Assembly: GCF_039872745.1 (NCBI RefSeq)
Contig: NZ_JBDPZD010000002.1
Coordinates: forward strand, 930,001 to 994,000
From: Pelomonas paludis
Lineage (GTDB): Bacteria > Pseudomonadota > Gammaproteobacteria > Burkholderiales > Burkholderiaceae_C
Direction of reading: 5' to 3'
DNA: 64,000 nt
Shown: in pieces, positions 37,076 through 50,625 of the stretch
Position numbering within the stretch: the stretch's first letter is position 1
Layout: every line of letters begins with the position of its first letter
Made by a program: the position numbers and the translations under genes
Notes under the pieces: generated by a model
What the model was told of the DNA's origin: nothing
Seen by the model: only the letters and a program-made list of their open reading frames with translations
Database searches by the model: none

Positions 37076-38323
37076 ATGCCCCAAGCCCGCATCGGACTGG
37101 CCCTGGCCGGCGGCGGGCCGCTGGGGGCGATCTACGAGGTCGGCGCGCTGTGCGCGCTGGAAGAGTCCATCGAGGGCCTCGACCTCACCGCCTGTGATGG
37201 CTATATCGGCGTGAGTGCTGGCGGCTTCATCGCCGCCGCCCTCGTCAACGGCATGACGCCGCGCCAGCTCTGCGCGGCCTTCATTGAAAACAGCGCCGCG
37301 CCGCCCGACCGCTTCGACCCCGCCGACCTGCTGGAGCCCGCCTGGGCCGAGTTTGGCCAGCGCCTGGCCGAGCTACCCGCGCAACTGAACGAAGCCCTGC
37401 TCGACATGCTGCGGGGCCGCTCCTGGCTCGGCACGCTGGAGCGCCTGGGGCGCCTGCTGCCCAATGGCCTGCTCTCCAGCGAGCGCTTTGGCGCCGCGCT
37501 GGCGCAGGTGCTCTCAGCCCCCGGCCGCAGCAACGACTTCCGGCGCCTGCGCCGCCCGCTCATCCTGGTCGCAACGGACCTCGACACCGGCGAGGCCGTC
37601 CCCTTCGGCACCCCGGGCTGGGACCACGTCCCCATCTCGCGCGCGGTGCAGGCCAGTGCCGCGCTGCCCGGGCTCTACCCGCCCATCGAGATCGAAGGCC
37701 GGCACTTCGTGGACGGCGCGCTCAAGAAGACGCTGCACGCCACCACCTTGCTGGACCAGGGCCTCGACCTGCTGCTCTGCATCAACCCCCTGGTGCCCTA
37801 TGCCAGCGACCGCGGCCGCGCCGCCCAGCGCGAGCGCCGCCACGAGAGTGCCGACAGCCCACCCGGCGGCGACCGCCGCGCGCTGCCGCCGCGCATCCAC
37901 CGCCTGGTGGACGGCGGCTTGCCGCTGGTGATGTCGCAGACCTTCCGCTCCCTCATCCACTCGCGGCTGGAGCTCGGCATGAAGGGCTACGAGACCGCTT
38001 ACCCGGGCACCGACATCCTGCTCATCGAGCCTGACCGGCGCGACGGCGAGCTCTTCCTGGCCAACACCTTCAGCTACCGCCAGCGCCGCCACCTGGCCGA
38101 GCACGCCTACCAGGCCACGCGCCAGCAGCTGCGCAGCCGCGCCGAGCGCCTGGCGCCGCAACTCGCCCGCGCCGGCCTGCGCCTGCGCACCGACCTGCTC
38201 GCCCACGACGACGCCCGTCTGCTCGCCCCGCCCGAAGAGACCCGCATCGACGCCGCCCTGCACCGGCTGCGCCACAGCCTCAGCGTGCTGGAGGCTCGAA
38301 ACGGTCTGCGGGCCGGGGGCTGA
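37076..38323 (+). CDS. Patatin-like phospholipase / lipid acyl hydrolase
   Basis: This 415-residue patatin-fold serine hydrolase has the oxyanion loop ALAGGGPLGAIYEVGAL, the nucleophile elbow GVSAGGFIA (GxSxG) and the catalytic aspartate motif HFVDGALKK. The C-terminal region (HRLVDGGLPLVMSQTFRSLIHSR) is longer than in minimal patatins. No signal peptide is seen, so it is probably cytoplasmic. Position 29 bp after the phasin gene suggests co-expression and a possible link to granule or membrane lipid turnover. Confidence 0.87.
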   Translation: MPQARIGLALAGGGPLGAIYEVGALCALEESIEGLDLTACDGYIGVSAGGFIAAALVNGMTPRQLCAAFIENSAAPPDRFDPADLLEPAWAEFGQRLAELPAQLNEALLDMLRGRSWLGTLERLGRLLPNGLLSSERFGAALAQVLSAPGRSNDFRRLRRPLILVATDLDTGEAVPFGTPGWDHVPISRAVQASAALPGLYPPIEIEGRHFVDGALKKTLHATTLLDQGLDLLLCINPLVPYASDRGRAAQRERRHESADSPPGGDRRALPPRIHRLVDGGLPLVMSQTFRSLIHSRLELGMKGYETAYPGTDILLIEPDRRDGELFLANTFSYRQRRHLAEHAYQATRQQLRSRAERLAPQLARAGLRLRTDLLAHDDARLLAPPEETRIDAALHRLRHSLSVLEARNGLRAGG

Positions 38324-38356
38324 ATCGCCCCGGCCTCGCGTGGCAACATCGCGGCC

Positions 38357-38962
38357 ATGTCCGCGCCCGTCACCAGCCCTGCACCAGCGGCCACCGCCAG
38401 TACCCGCCCGCTCACCCAACTGCTGCATGCCTGGCAGCAGGGGGACCGCCAGGCCTTTGAACACCTGCTCAAGCTCGTCTACCGCGAGCTTGAGCGCATG
38501 GCGCTGGGCCGGTTGCGCGGCGCCGAGACGCCCTCGCTCGCCGCCGGCGACCTGCTGCACGAGGCCCTGCTGCGCGTCTCCCAGCAAACGCCGGACTGGA
38601 ACGACCGTGAGCACTTCTTTGCCAACGTGTCGCTCGCCATGCGCTCGGTGCTGGTGGACCACGCCCGCGCCCGCCAGGCCGACAAACGCGGCGGCGAGTG
38701 GCAGCGCGTCACCTACACCTTCACCGCCCATGGCGAAGACGCCCTGGTGGCCGACCTGCTCACGCTCGATGCGCTGCTGACCGAGTTGCAGGCGCTCGAC
38801 CCACGCGCCGCCAGCGTGTTGCAGTTCACCTACTTCGCTGGCCTGGAACGCGAGGAGCTGGCCACGGTGATCGGTGTCTCCGTCCCGACCGTGGACCGCG
38901 AGCTGCGCTTTGCCCGCGCCTGGCTGGCCGAGCGACTGGGACGCCGCGACCTGGCCGTTTGA
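38357..38962 (+). CDS. ECF-type RNA polymerase sigma factor
   Basis: This 201-residue sigma factor has a sigma-2 region at FEHLLKLVYRELERMALGRLRG...DLLHEALLRV and a sigma-4 region at LDPRAASVLQFTYFAGLEREELATVIGVSVPTVDRELRFARAWL. It resembles the ECF group often encoded beside Ser/Thr kinases. The kinase gene follows after 13 bp, and a secretion pair lies next. No anti-sigma factor is visible; kinase-dependent activation is the likely control. Confidence 0.88.
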   Translation: MSAPVTSPAPAATASTRPLTQLLHAWQQGDRQAFEHLLKLVYRELERMALGRLRGAETPSLAAGDLLHEALLRVSQQTPDWNDREHFFANVSLAMRSVLVDHARARQADKRGGEWQRVTYTFTAHGEDALVADLLTLDALLTELQALDPRAASVLQFTYFAGLEREELATVIGVSVPTVDRELRFARAWLAERLGRRDLAV

Positions 38963-38975
38963 GCGTGCGCCTGCC

Positions 38976-41189
38976 GTGACGGACGCCTCCGCCAGCCGCG
39001 CCCAGCAGCACGCGCGCATCAAGCGCCTCTACATGGAGGTGGTCGATCTGCCCGACCGCGCCGCCCAACTCGCGGCCCTCGCCGGCAGCGGCGTGTCGCC
39101 CGACGACCAGGTGGCCGTGCTGCGCCTGCTGGGCCACACGGGCGAGACCACGCACTTCGCCGCTCCGGTCGCCCGCGCCAGCGCGATGTGGCTGGGCCAG
39201 GAGCTGCCCATGGGCACGCAGCTCGGGGCCTGGCGCCTGATCAAGCCGCTGGGCGAGGGCGGCATGGGCCGCGTCTACCTCGCCGAGCGGGCCGACGGCG
39301 CCTACGAGCAGCAGGCCGCCGTCAAGCTGGTCCGGCTCGCGTCCAGCCCGCATGCGGCCGAGCGCTTCACGCGCGAGCGGCAGATCCTTGCGGGGCTGGA
39401 CCACCCCCACATCGCCCGCCTGCTCGACGGCGGGCAGACCAGCGAGGGCTGGCCCTTCCTCGTCATGGAGTTTGTCGATGGCGAGCGCATCGACACCTGG
39501 TGCCAGCAGCGGCAGCTCGACCTCACCCAGCGACTGGCGCTGATGCAAAGCCTGTGCGAGGCCCTGACCTATGCACACCGCAGCCTCGTCATCCATTGCG
39601 ACCTCAAGCCCGCCAACGTGCTGGTGGACCGCAGCGGTCGCCTGCGCCTGCTGGACTTCGGCATCGCGCACCTGGAGGGCGACGAGGCTGGGCCGGCCGG
39701 CCTCACGCCCGGCTATGCCAGCCCGGAGCAGCTGGCAGGCCGCGCCCCCACCACGGCCTCCGACGTCTACAGCCTGGGCCGCCTGCTGACCGAGCTGTGC
39801 ATGCCCGTAGCCGGACGCCGCCGCACCGAGCTGCAGGCCATCGTGAGCAAGGCCACCGCCCTGCTGCCCGAGCAGCGCTATGCCGATGCCGCAGCCCTGG
39901 CCGCCGATCTGCGCCGCCTGCTCAGCCACCGCCCGCTGGAGGCCCTGGGGCGCGCGCCGCTCTACAGCGCCCGAAAGCTGCTGCGCCGCCGCTGGCCCTG
40001 GGCGCTGGCCGGCTGCCTCGCCCTCGTCGGGACGAGTGCCTTCACCTGGCGCCTGGCTGCCGAGCGAGACCGTGCCCTCGCCGCCGAGCAGCGCGCCCAT
40101 GCAGAAGCCCAGGCAGCGCAGGCCGTGAGCGACTTCCTGACCGACCTCTTCAACAAGGCCGACTCCTGGAACAGCAAGCGCGCCAGCGAAGTGCGCGCTG
40201 TGGAGCTGATCGAACGCGGCGAGGTGCGGGTACTGGGCGAGCTCAAGGACCAGCCCGCCTTGCGCGCGCCCTTGCTCGACACCCTCGGGCATGTGCGCGA
40301 GAACCTCGGCCACACCGAGAACGCCACCCGGCTCTACGCCGAGGCCATCGCCACCCACCAGAGCCTTGGCCGGCTGGATCGCTTGCCGGCGCTCTACAAC
40401 GCACTCACCTTCACGCAGAACCGCCTCGGGCGCTACCGTGCGGCCTTGCGCACCATCGAGGCCTGGCAACGGCTCGGCACCATAGAGGGCAGTGACGACG
40501 TCTCCAACCTCGACAACGCGCTCGGCACCGTGCTGACCAACCTGGGCCGCATCGATGAGGCCCGGCGCTATCTGGAGCACAGCCTGCAAGCGCGCGGTGA
40601 GTCGCCCGACGCGCTGCAGGGGCCGCCCCGCACCGTGCGCGGCTTCCACCTGACGTCCAACCTCGCGCTGACCGAGCTGGCGGCCGGCAATGGCCCGCGC
40701 GCCGAACTGCTGATGCGGCGTGCGCTCCTGCCCGAGGATGCCAGCGCCTTCCGCCGCCACAGCGTGCTGGCCATGAGCCTGATGCTGCAGGGGCGCGGCG
40801 CCGAAGCCCTGGCCGAGTTCGACCGCGCGGACCGCGCGGCGGTGCGCGACTTTGGCGAAGTCAACGGCAACCGCCACCGCGTGCTGCGCGACCATGGCTG
40901 GGCCCTGCTGCAGCTGGGGCGCGCACCAGACGCCGTGCGCGTGCTGCGCCTGGCGCTGCTCTGTGCCGAGGAGGGCGAAGCCCACGGCCCCCTCGCCGCC
41001 ATGACCCGCAGCCGCCTGGCCGAGGCCCTGGCCGCCACCGGCGCGCTGACCGAAGCCGCCAGCGAGCACGAGGCCGCCTTGCAGCTGGCAGCCTCGCAGG
41101 AAGCCGACGGTGACCCGCTGGGGCTCACCCTGATCCGCCAGCGCCACCAGGTCTTCATGGCCCAGCACGGGGCGCGGCTCAAGCCCTGA
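38976..41189 (+). CDS. Membrane Ser/Thr protein kinase with TPR sensor domain
   Basis: This 737-residue Hanks-type kinase has a Gly loop GEGGMGRVYLAERA, an ATP lysine in AAVKLVRLA, catalytic loop HCDLKPANVL (cysteine in place of the usual arginine) and DFG as LLDFGIAHL. A basic stretch and one transmembrane helix (WPWALAGCLALVGTSAF, about 340-358) separate the kinase from a TPR-rich C-terminal half. I use a GTG start 13 bp after the sigma-factor stop. The kinase-sigma pair is a known type of signalling cassette. Confidence 0.88.
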   Translation: MTDASASRAQQHARIKRLYMEVVDLPDRAAQLAALAGSGVSPDDQVAVLRLLGHTGETTHFAAPVARASAMWLGQELPMGTQLGAWRLIKPLGEGGMGRVYLAERADGAYEQQAAVKLVRLASSPHAAERFTRERQILAGLDHPHIARLLDGGQTSEGWPFLVMEFVDGERIDTWCQQRQLDLTQRLALMQSLCEALTYAHRSLVIHCDLKPANVLVDRSGRLRLLDFGIAHLEGDEAGPAGLTPGYASPEQLAGRAPTTASDVYSLGRLLTELCMPVAGRRRTELQAIVSKATALLPEQRYADAAALAADLRRLLSHRPLEALGRAPLYSARKLLRRRWPWALAGCLALVGTSAFTWRLAAERDRALAAEQRAHAEAQAAQAVSDFLTDLFNKADSWNSKRASEVRAVELIERGEVRVLGELKDQPALRAPLLDTLGHVRENLGHTENATRLYAEAIATHQSLGRLDRLPALYNALTFTQNRLGRYRAALRTIEAWQRLGTIEGSDDVSNLDNALGTVLTNLGRIDEARRYLEHSLQARGESPDALQGPPRTVRGFHLTSNLALTELAAGNGPRAELLMRRALLPEDASAFRRHSVLAMSLMLQGRGAEALAEFDRADRAAVRDFGEVNGNRHRVLRDHGWALLQLGRAPDAVRVLRLALLCAEEGEAHGPLAAMTRSRLAEALAATGALTEAASEHEAALQLAASQEADGDPLGLTLIRQRHQVFMAQHGARLKP

Positions 41190-41290
41190 ACGATTTTTTT
41201 GCCGCCTGCTGATAGGCGACCCGGTGGGAATGCGTTTCCGGTTGTGTAGGCCCCTCGCTTCGAGAGGCCCCTCGCCCCCGGAAGCGCCCC

Positions 41291-45331
<4,041 letters not shown>

Positions 45332-45337
45332 CACGCC

Positions 45338-46969
45338 ATGAACTCACTGCCCTCCTTCTCCGAGCGCCATCAGCTGCGCCTCACGCTGATGGCCCTACTG
45401 AGCTTGAGCCTGAATGCCCCGACCCTGGCGCAGACGGCGCCTCCGCCGCTACGGCGGCTGATCGTCGCTGACGCTTCCCACGCCATGCCGGCCAACCACG
45501 AGGGCCTTGGTCTGCAATGGCAGGGCCTGCCCGAGCTGGACCGACCCGCGCTGCGCAGCCTGCTGAGCACGGCCCTGGGCCAGCCGCTCACCCCGGCCAC
45601 GGTGCAGGCGCTGGTGACGGCACTGAACAGCGAACTGGCAGCGACCCGCGAGCGATTCAGCGTGGCCAGCGTGCCCGACCAGGACGTGAGCCAGGGGCAG
45701 CTGCGCATCGTCGTCACGCGCGGGCGGCTGGCGGCGCTGCGCATCAGCGGTGCGGCAGATGCAGACGCCATCAGCCGCCAGTTCGATGCGGTGCGCGGTG
45801 ATGCCGCCATCGACGCGGCGGCCCTGGACACCACGCTCGCCTGGATCGACCGCGCGCTGCCCGGCCGAAACAGCGAAGCCCGCTTCAGCCCCGGCGCACA
45901 GCCGGGCGCGGTGGCGCTGGACCTGCAGGTCAAAGAGCCCGATCGGCTGACGCTCTCGGCCGGGGCCGACAACACCGGCAGCCCCGTCACGGGCACGCGC
46001 CGCGTGAGCGCGGGGCTGACCATCAACCGCCTGTTAGGCAGCAACGACCAGGCTGGTTTGCGCATCTCGGGCGACCCGAGCTTCGGGCACTCGCGCTCTT
46101 GGCAGGCCAGCTACCAGGTGGGCTTGCCGTGGCGGCATGTCCTGAGCCTCAACGCAAATGGTGGCAGCATCCATGGCCGCATGCCCGAGCCGCTGGACCT
46201 GCGCGGCAGCAGCAGCGGCCAGAGCCTGCGCTATGAGATCCCGCTGCGCCTCACGGGGCCCTGGACCGACAGCCTCACCCTGGGCTTCGACCACAAGCGC
46301 AGCGACAACAACCTGCTGTTCAGCGACACCCCGGTCACGCAGACCGTGACCGACATCGGGCAGTTCAACGCCAGCTACGGCGCCGAGCGGCCCGACGCGC
46401 TGGGCCGCACCCGCATCACCGCCACGCTCACGGTGTCACCCGGCGGGCTGTTCGGGCACAACGACGACGACGCCTTCTCCGCGACCCGCGCGGGCGCCCA
46501 GGCGCGCTACCAGGTGGTGCAACTGCAGCTGGAGCGCGGCACGCCGCTGGGCGCACTGCACTGGCAAAGCCAGCTGACGCTGCAGCAAGCCAGCACCAAC
46601 TTGCTGGGCAGCGAACAGCTGAACGGCGGCGGCATGAGCAGCGTCCGCGGCTTTGCGGAAGGAGCCGGCTATGGCGACAGTGGCTGGCTGTGGCGCAACG
46701 AGCTGCGTGCGCCAAGCTCGGCCGGCCCGGCTGGGTTGGTGCTGACGCCCTCGCTCCTGCTGGACGCAGCCCAGCTACGCGTCCACAGCGCTCAGCCCGG
46801 CGAGCCCGCACGGCGCCATCTGGCCAGCGCGGGCCTGGGCCTCACGGCCAGCGGCCCCGGCAAGCTGAGCCTCAGCCTGCAGTGGGCCCAGCGGATCAAG
46901 AGCGGCGTGCCCAGCCAGGCGCAGCACGGCAGCCGGCTGCATGTGTCGCTGCAGTGGGCGGGGCTTTGA
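45338..46969 (+). CDS. TpsB: outer-membrane transporter of the two-partner secretion system (ShlB/FhaC family)
   Basis: This 543-residue protein has a signal peptide (LTLMALLSLSLNAPTLAQ), a POTRA-type periplasmic region (VASVPDQDVSQGQLRIVVTRGRL) and a C-terminal 16-strand barrel typical of the family. The conserved loop-6 region is seen as SSVRGFAEGAGYGDSGWLWRNEL (VRGF/Y motif). It exports TpsA by its N-terminal TPS domain. The gene ends 3 bp before a convergent gene. Confidence 0.92.
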   Translation: MNSLPSFSERHQLRLTLMALLSLSLNAPTLAQTAPPPLRRLIVADASHAMPANHEGLGLQWQGLPELDRPALRSLLSTALGQPLTPATVQALVTALNSELAATRERFSVASVPDQDVSQGQLRIVVTRGRLAALRISGAADADAISRQFDAVRGDAAIDAAALDTTLAWIDRALPGRNSEARFSPGAQPGAVALDLQVKEPDRLTLSAGADNTGSPVTGTRRVSAGLTINRLLGSNDQAGLRISGDPSFGHSRSWQASYQVGLPWRHVLSLNANGGSIHGRMPEPLDLRGSSSGQSLRYEIPLRLTGPWTDSLTLGFDHKRSDNNLLFSDTPVTQTVTDIGQFNASYGAERPDALGRTRITATLTVSPGGLFGHNDDDAFSATRAGAQARYQVVQLQLERGTPLGALHWQSQLTLQQASTNLLGSEQLNGGGMSSVRGFAEGAGYGDSGWLWRNELRAPSSAGPAGLVLTPSLLLDAAQLRVHSAQPGEPARRHLASAGLGLTASGPGKLSLSLQWAQRIKSGVPSQAQHGSRLHVSLQWAGL

Positions 46970-46972
46970 CGA

Positions 46973-48130
46973 CTAGGCCGCCGCGTCCACCAGCTTGCGC
47001 GTGATGGCCGCGCGCAGCGGCGGCAGGTGGCGGGCCACGTCGATGACGGCGCGGCGCAGCGCCAGCACGGGGGCGCGGTCGTCGGTGAAGAAGCGCACCA
47101 GGGCATTGGTGCCCGTGTAGAGCGGCCCGGCCTCGCGGCGGTGCTGGGCCTCGTAGGCCAGCAGGGGCGCCAGCGCGCCAGGGTCTTGGCCCGGCTTGAG
47201 CTGGCGGGTGAGCGCCTCGATGCCGTAGAGCCCCAGGTTGTAGCCATGCGCCGTCACCGGGTGCATGCCCACGGCCGCATCGCCAATGAGCGCGAGGCGC
47301 GGCGCGGCAAAGCGTTCGGCCCACACGCCCACCAGCGGGTAGACGTGCCGCTGACCGTCCACCTGCATGGGCCCCAGGCGCGCGCCGGCGGCGCGCTCGA
47401 TGGTGGTGGCAAGCGTCGCGTCGTCCATGGCGGCGATGCCGGGCAAGGCGTGGTTGGCCACGGTCCAGACGGCCGAGCAGCGCCGCCCGGGCATGGGCAG
47501 CAGGGCCAGGGTGTGGCCCTCCAGGAAGCACTCCTGCGCCAGGCCCTCGTGAGCCACCTCGTGCGACAGCGGCACCAGCAGCGCGCTGCGGCCAAAGTCG
47601 CGGTGCCGCGCGCCAATGCCGGCAAGGCGCCGCAGCGGCGAAAAGCGGCTGTCGGCTGCCACCACCAGCGGGGCGCTGAAGCGCTCGCCGCTGGCGGTGT
47701 GCAGCGTGGCCTGCGTGGCGTCGCGTGTGAAGCCGGTCACGCGCTGCCCGCAGTGCAGCGGCACACCACGCGCCTGCAAGCCGGCAAAGGCAGCGGCACG
47801 CAGGTGGCGGTTGGACACCATCCAGCCCAGGTCCTGCCCAGCAGCTTCAAACGGCAGCGGCACGCGCGAGCCGGCCGACTGCACGGTGGCCTGCTTGAGC
47901 GCCGTCACCTCGGGCAGGCGAGCCCACAGGCCGAGCTGCTCCAGCAAGCGGCGCGAGCGGTGCGTGAGCGCGATCTCGCGGCCATCGTCCAGCGGCGCGG
48001 CCAGGTCGGACTCGTCGGCCTGCTCCAGCAGTGCGGTGCGCCAGCCGGCATCGTGCAGCGCGCACGCCAAGGCCAGGCCAGCCGGGCCGGCACCGCAGAT
48101 CAGGACTTGGGGAGCGTCGGCAGAGGTCAT
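46973..48130 (-). CDS. ubiM: UbiH/UbiF-family FAD hydroxylase, probably UbiM
   Basis: This 385-residue flavoprotein monooxygenase is of the ubiquinone-biosynthesis type. The FAD fold is LICGAGPAGLALACAL, the second motif is LVVAADSRFSPLR, and the third is LIGDAAVGMHPVTAHGYNLGLYGIEAL. The HPVTAHGYNLGL phrase is typical of the UbiM branch found in some proteobacteria. UbiM can hydroxylate one or several ring positions. Assignment to UbiM rather than UbiF or another member is likely but not certain. The start is MTSADAPQ. Confidence 0.78.
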   Translation of the reverse strand: MTSADAPQVLICGAGPAGLALACALHDAGWRTALLEQADESDLAAPLDDGREIALTHRSRRLLEQLGLWARLPEVTALKQATVQSAGSRVPLPFEAAGQDLGWMVSNRHLRAAAFAGLQARGVPLHCGQRVTGFTRDATQATLHTASGERFSAPLVVAADSRFSPLRRLAGIGARHRDFGRSALLVPLSHEVAHEGLAQECFLEGHTLALLPMPGRRCSAVWTVANHALPGIAAMDDATLATTIERAAGARLGPMQVDGQRHVYPLVGVWAERFAAPRLALIGDAAVGMHPVTAHGYNLGLYGIEALTRQLKPGQDPGALAPLLAYEAQHRREAGPLYTGTNALVRFFTDDRAPVLALRRAVIDVARHLPPLRAAITRKLVDAAA

Positions 48131-48199
48131 GGCGCAAGGCAGGTGTGGCAACAAGGCCGCCAGCCTAGGCTGGGTGCGCCGTGCCTTCCTTGACCCAGG

Positions 48200-48871
48200 T
48201 CACGGCGCCGACGATGCCGGCTGCCGAAAACGCTGCCCCTTGTAGCTCAGCACCAACTCGCGCGGCTGGATCTGCTCCAGCACGAGCTGCGGCGCCAACA
48301 CGGCGCCCTCGCGGGCCACGTCGCCATTGATGATCACGAAGCGACCGGCCGGGTCGTCGGAATAGACCGAGCCGCTGACGGCCAGCCTCGGCAGCTCGCG
48401 GCGCAAGCCCTCGGGCAGCTCGGCCAGGCGGGGGATGCGGGCCTCAGCCGGAGGCTGTGGCGCGGCCAAGGGAGCGGGCTTGGCGGTGACCGGCGGTGTG
48501 GGGAGGGCAACCGTGGCAGCAGGGCTGGGCGCAGGCGCAGCGGCAACAACTGGCGGTGGCGCGGACGCCGGCAGTTGGGCAACGGGCAAGGCCGGCTGCA
48601 CGGGTGCAGGGGCTGCTGCGGGCGCAGCCGTCACCGCAGGCGTTTGCGGCAACTTGGAAGTAGCCGGCTCACCCGCCCACCACCGGCCTAGGCCCCAGCC
48701 CGCCAGCAGCAGCAAGCCGGCGCCGGCGGCCCAAGCCAAGGCCCGCCGCCGGCCCGCACCGGGTGCCGTGGCCGCCGACACCAACGGCTGCGCATGCAGG
48801 CCCGGCACCTGGCCGCGCTCACGCTCGCGGTCGGCTTCAGCGCGGCGCAGGGCTTCGAGGATGTAGGACAT
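48200..48871 (-). CDS. gspB: GspB, type II secretion system assembly protein
   Basis: This 223-residue bitopic inner-membrane protein has a cytosolic start MSYILEALRRAEADRERERG, a transmembrane helix (ALAWAAGAGLLLLAGWGLG), a Pro/Ala-rich periplasmic spacer and a C-terminal T2SSB domain (VYSDDPAGRFVIINGDVAREGAVL, LSYKGQRFRQ). GspB works with GspA to place the secretin of the type II system across the peptidoglycan. gspA lies 12 bp upstream on the same strand. The other gsp genes are not in the window. Confidence 0.92.
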   Translation of the reverse strand: MSYILEALRRAEADRERERGQVPGLHAQPLVSAATAPGAGRRRALAWAAGAGLLLLAGWGLGRWWAGEPATSKLPQTPAVTAAPAAAPAPVQPALPVAQLPASAPPPVVAAAPAPSPAATVALPTPPVTAKPAPLAAPQPPAEARIPRLAELPEGLRRELPRLAVSGSVYSDDPAGRFVIINGDVAREGAVLAPQLVLEQIQPRELVLSYKGQRFRQPASSAP

Positions 48872-48883
48872 GGTCGGTGTGCC

Positions 48884-50479
48884 TCAGTGCGCCAGACGCG
48901 GCTCGCTCACGCCTGCGCTGCGGTTGAGCAGCATCAGCGTGATGGGCCCGAGCCGGCCATCGGGTTGCAGGCCTTGGCGCGCCTGGAAGGCCTGGAGTTC
49001 ACGGGTCATGTCAGGTGCCGGCCCCGACGCTGGCTGGCTCGGTGCCAGCTGCGCGGCCACCCAGGCGCGCAGCGGCGCCGCATCGTCAGCCCGCTGCGCA
49101 TAGCCAGGCGGCATGCGCCACAGGGTCACAAACTCACCCCGCCAGGCGCGCGCCAGCTCAGCCAGGTCCACCCGGCGCGGCGCGCCGGCCAGCCACAGCG
49201 TGGCGTGGGTGTCTGTCAGGCCCAGCAACACAGCTTGGGCAGTTGCCTGCCCGGGGCGCTGCAGGCTCAGCAACACGGGGCGGTCCAGCAGGCGGATGAG
49301 GGACAGGCTGCCCGTGCTGCTGCGGTGGCATTGCAGCCCCTGCGCGGCGGCAGAGGCGCAGGGCTCGGCGCCCTCAGGGAACGTCAGGCCCCAGCGCTCG
49401 GCCAGCGCGGGCCAGGCCTCGGCGGCCAGCGGCTGCCAGTCGGCCAAAGAGAACACGGGGGGCGGAGCGGATGCAGCCGGCGCAGGAGCGCTCGAGGCGG
49501 GCGCGACGGCACTGGCTGCCGCAGAAGCGGCCGCGCTGGCTGCCGGCGCCGCTGGCTTGACGACGGCGTCGCGCCCGCCCATCCACAGCACAGTCCCGGC
49601 CACACCGGCGGCAACGAGCAGCAGGCCAACAAGCGCCCAAACCAGGCCTTGCCCGCCGCCAGCCTCGCCGCTGTCAAACACCTCCACCGCCGCCTTCTTC
49701 ACCACGGCCCGCGTCACCTGCGCCTGGTTGCGCGCATAGGCGCCCAGCAGCGCGCGGTCGCACAGCAGGTTGATGCGGCGCGGCACGCCCCGGCTCAGCC
49801 GGTGCACCAGGCGCAGGGCCGTGCCGTCAAAGGGCAAGGGGCCCGCCAGGCCAGCCACCTGCAGGCGGTGACCCACGTACTGCGCAGTCTCGGCCTCGGA
49901 CAGCGCACCCAGGTGGAAGCGCGCAATCACCCGCTGCGCCAGCTGCTCCAGCTCGGGCCGGGCCAGCATCTCGCGCAGCTCGGGCTGGCCGATCAGCACC
50001 ACCTGCAGCAGCTTGCGCTCACTGGTCTCCAGGTTGGTAAGCAGGCGCAGCTGCTCCAGCACCTCGGGCGCCAGGTTCTGGGCCTCGTCGATGATGAGCA
50101 CGTTGTTGCGCCCCGCCGCGTGCTGCGCCAGCAGGAAGGCGTTGAGTGGGTCGACGTAATCCTTGACCGTCTGCGCCCCCGGCGGCACCGGCACATGGAA
50201 CTCGTCGCACACCGTCTGCAGCAGCTCGATGGCGCTGAGCTTGGGGTTGAAGATGTAGGCGACGTTGCAGTCTGGCGGGATCTGCTCCAGGAAGCAGCGG
50301 CACACCGTGGTCTTGCCCGCCCCGATCTCGCCCGTCAGCAGCACAAAGCCGCCGCCGCCCTGCAAGCCATAGAGCAGATGCGCCAGCGCCTCGCGGTGCC
50401 GCTCGCTCATGAAGAGGTAGTGCGGGTCCGGAGCAATAGAGAACGGCGCCTGCTGCAGGCCGAAAAAGGGCGCGTACAT
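48884..50479 (-). CDS. gspA: GspA (ExeA-like) ATPase with peptidoglycan-binding domain
   Basis: This 531-residue protein starts MYAPFFGLQQAPFSIAPDP. Walker A is TGEIGAGKTT and Walker B is VLIIDEAQNL. A transmembrane helix (GLVWALVGLLLVAAGVAGTVLW) is followed by an Ala/Pro-rich linker and a periplasmic C-terminus ending in a peptidoglycan-binding motif (FQARQGLQPDGRLGPITLMLL). It pairs with GspB for secretin assembly. The ATG at MYAP is the standard start. Confidence 0.93.
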   Translation of the reverse strand: MYAPFFGLQQAPFSIAPDPHYLFMSERHREALAHLLYGLQGGGGFVLLTGEIGAGKTTVCRCFLEQIPPDCNVAYIFNPKLSAIELLQTVCDEFHVPVPPGAQTVKDYVDPLNAFLLAQHAAGRNNVLIIDEAQNLAPEVLEQLRLLTNLETSERKLLQVVLIGQPELREMLARPELEQLAQRVIARFHLGALSEAETAQYVGHRLQVAGLAGPLPFDGTALRLVHRLSRGVPRRINLLCDRALLGAYARNQAQVTRAVVKKAAVEVFDSGEAGGGQGLVWALVGLLLVAAGVAGTVLWMGGRDAVVKPAAPAASAAASAAASAVAPASSAPAPAASAPPPVFSLADWQPLAAEAWPALAERWGLTFPEGAEPCASAAAQGLQCHRSSTGSLSLIRLLDRPVLLSLQRPGQATAQAVLLGLTDTHATLWLAGAPRRVDLAELARAWRGEFVTLWRMPPGYAQRADDAAPLRAWVAAQLAPSQPASGPAPDMTRELQAFQARQGLQPDGRLGPITLMLLNRSAGVSEPRLAH

Positions 50480-50625
50480 GATGGGGCGGCAGGATAACCA
50501 GCTCAGCCGCGCCGAGGCTGGCCACCCCCGAGCTGATCCTTGCGCAATCCCCGTAGGCAAAGGCGGGCGGCGCGGCCTACCATCGTCCAGAGTTGTATGA
50601 CATCGCTCCTCAACGGAGTTTTCAC

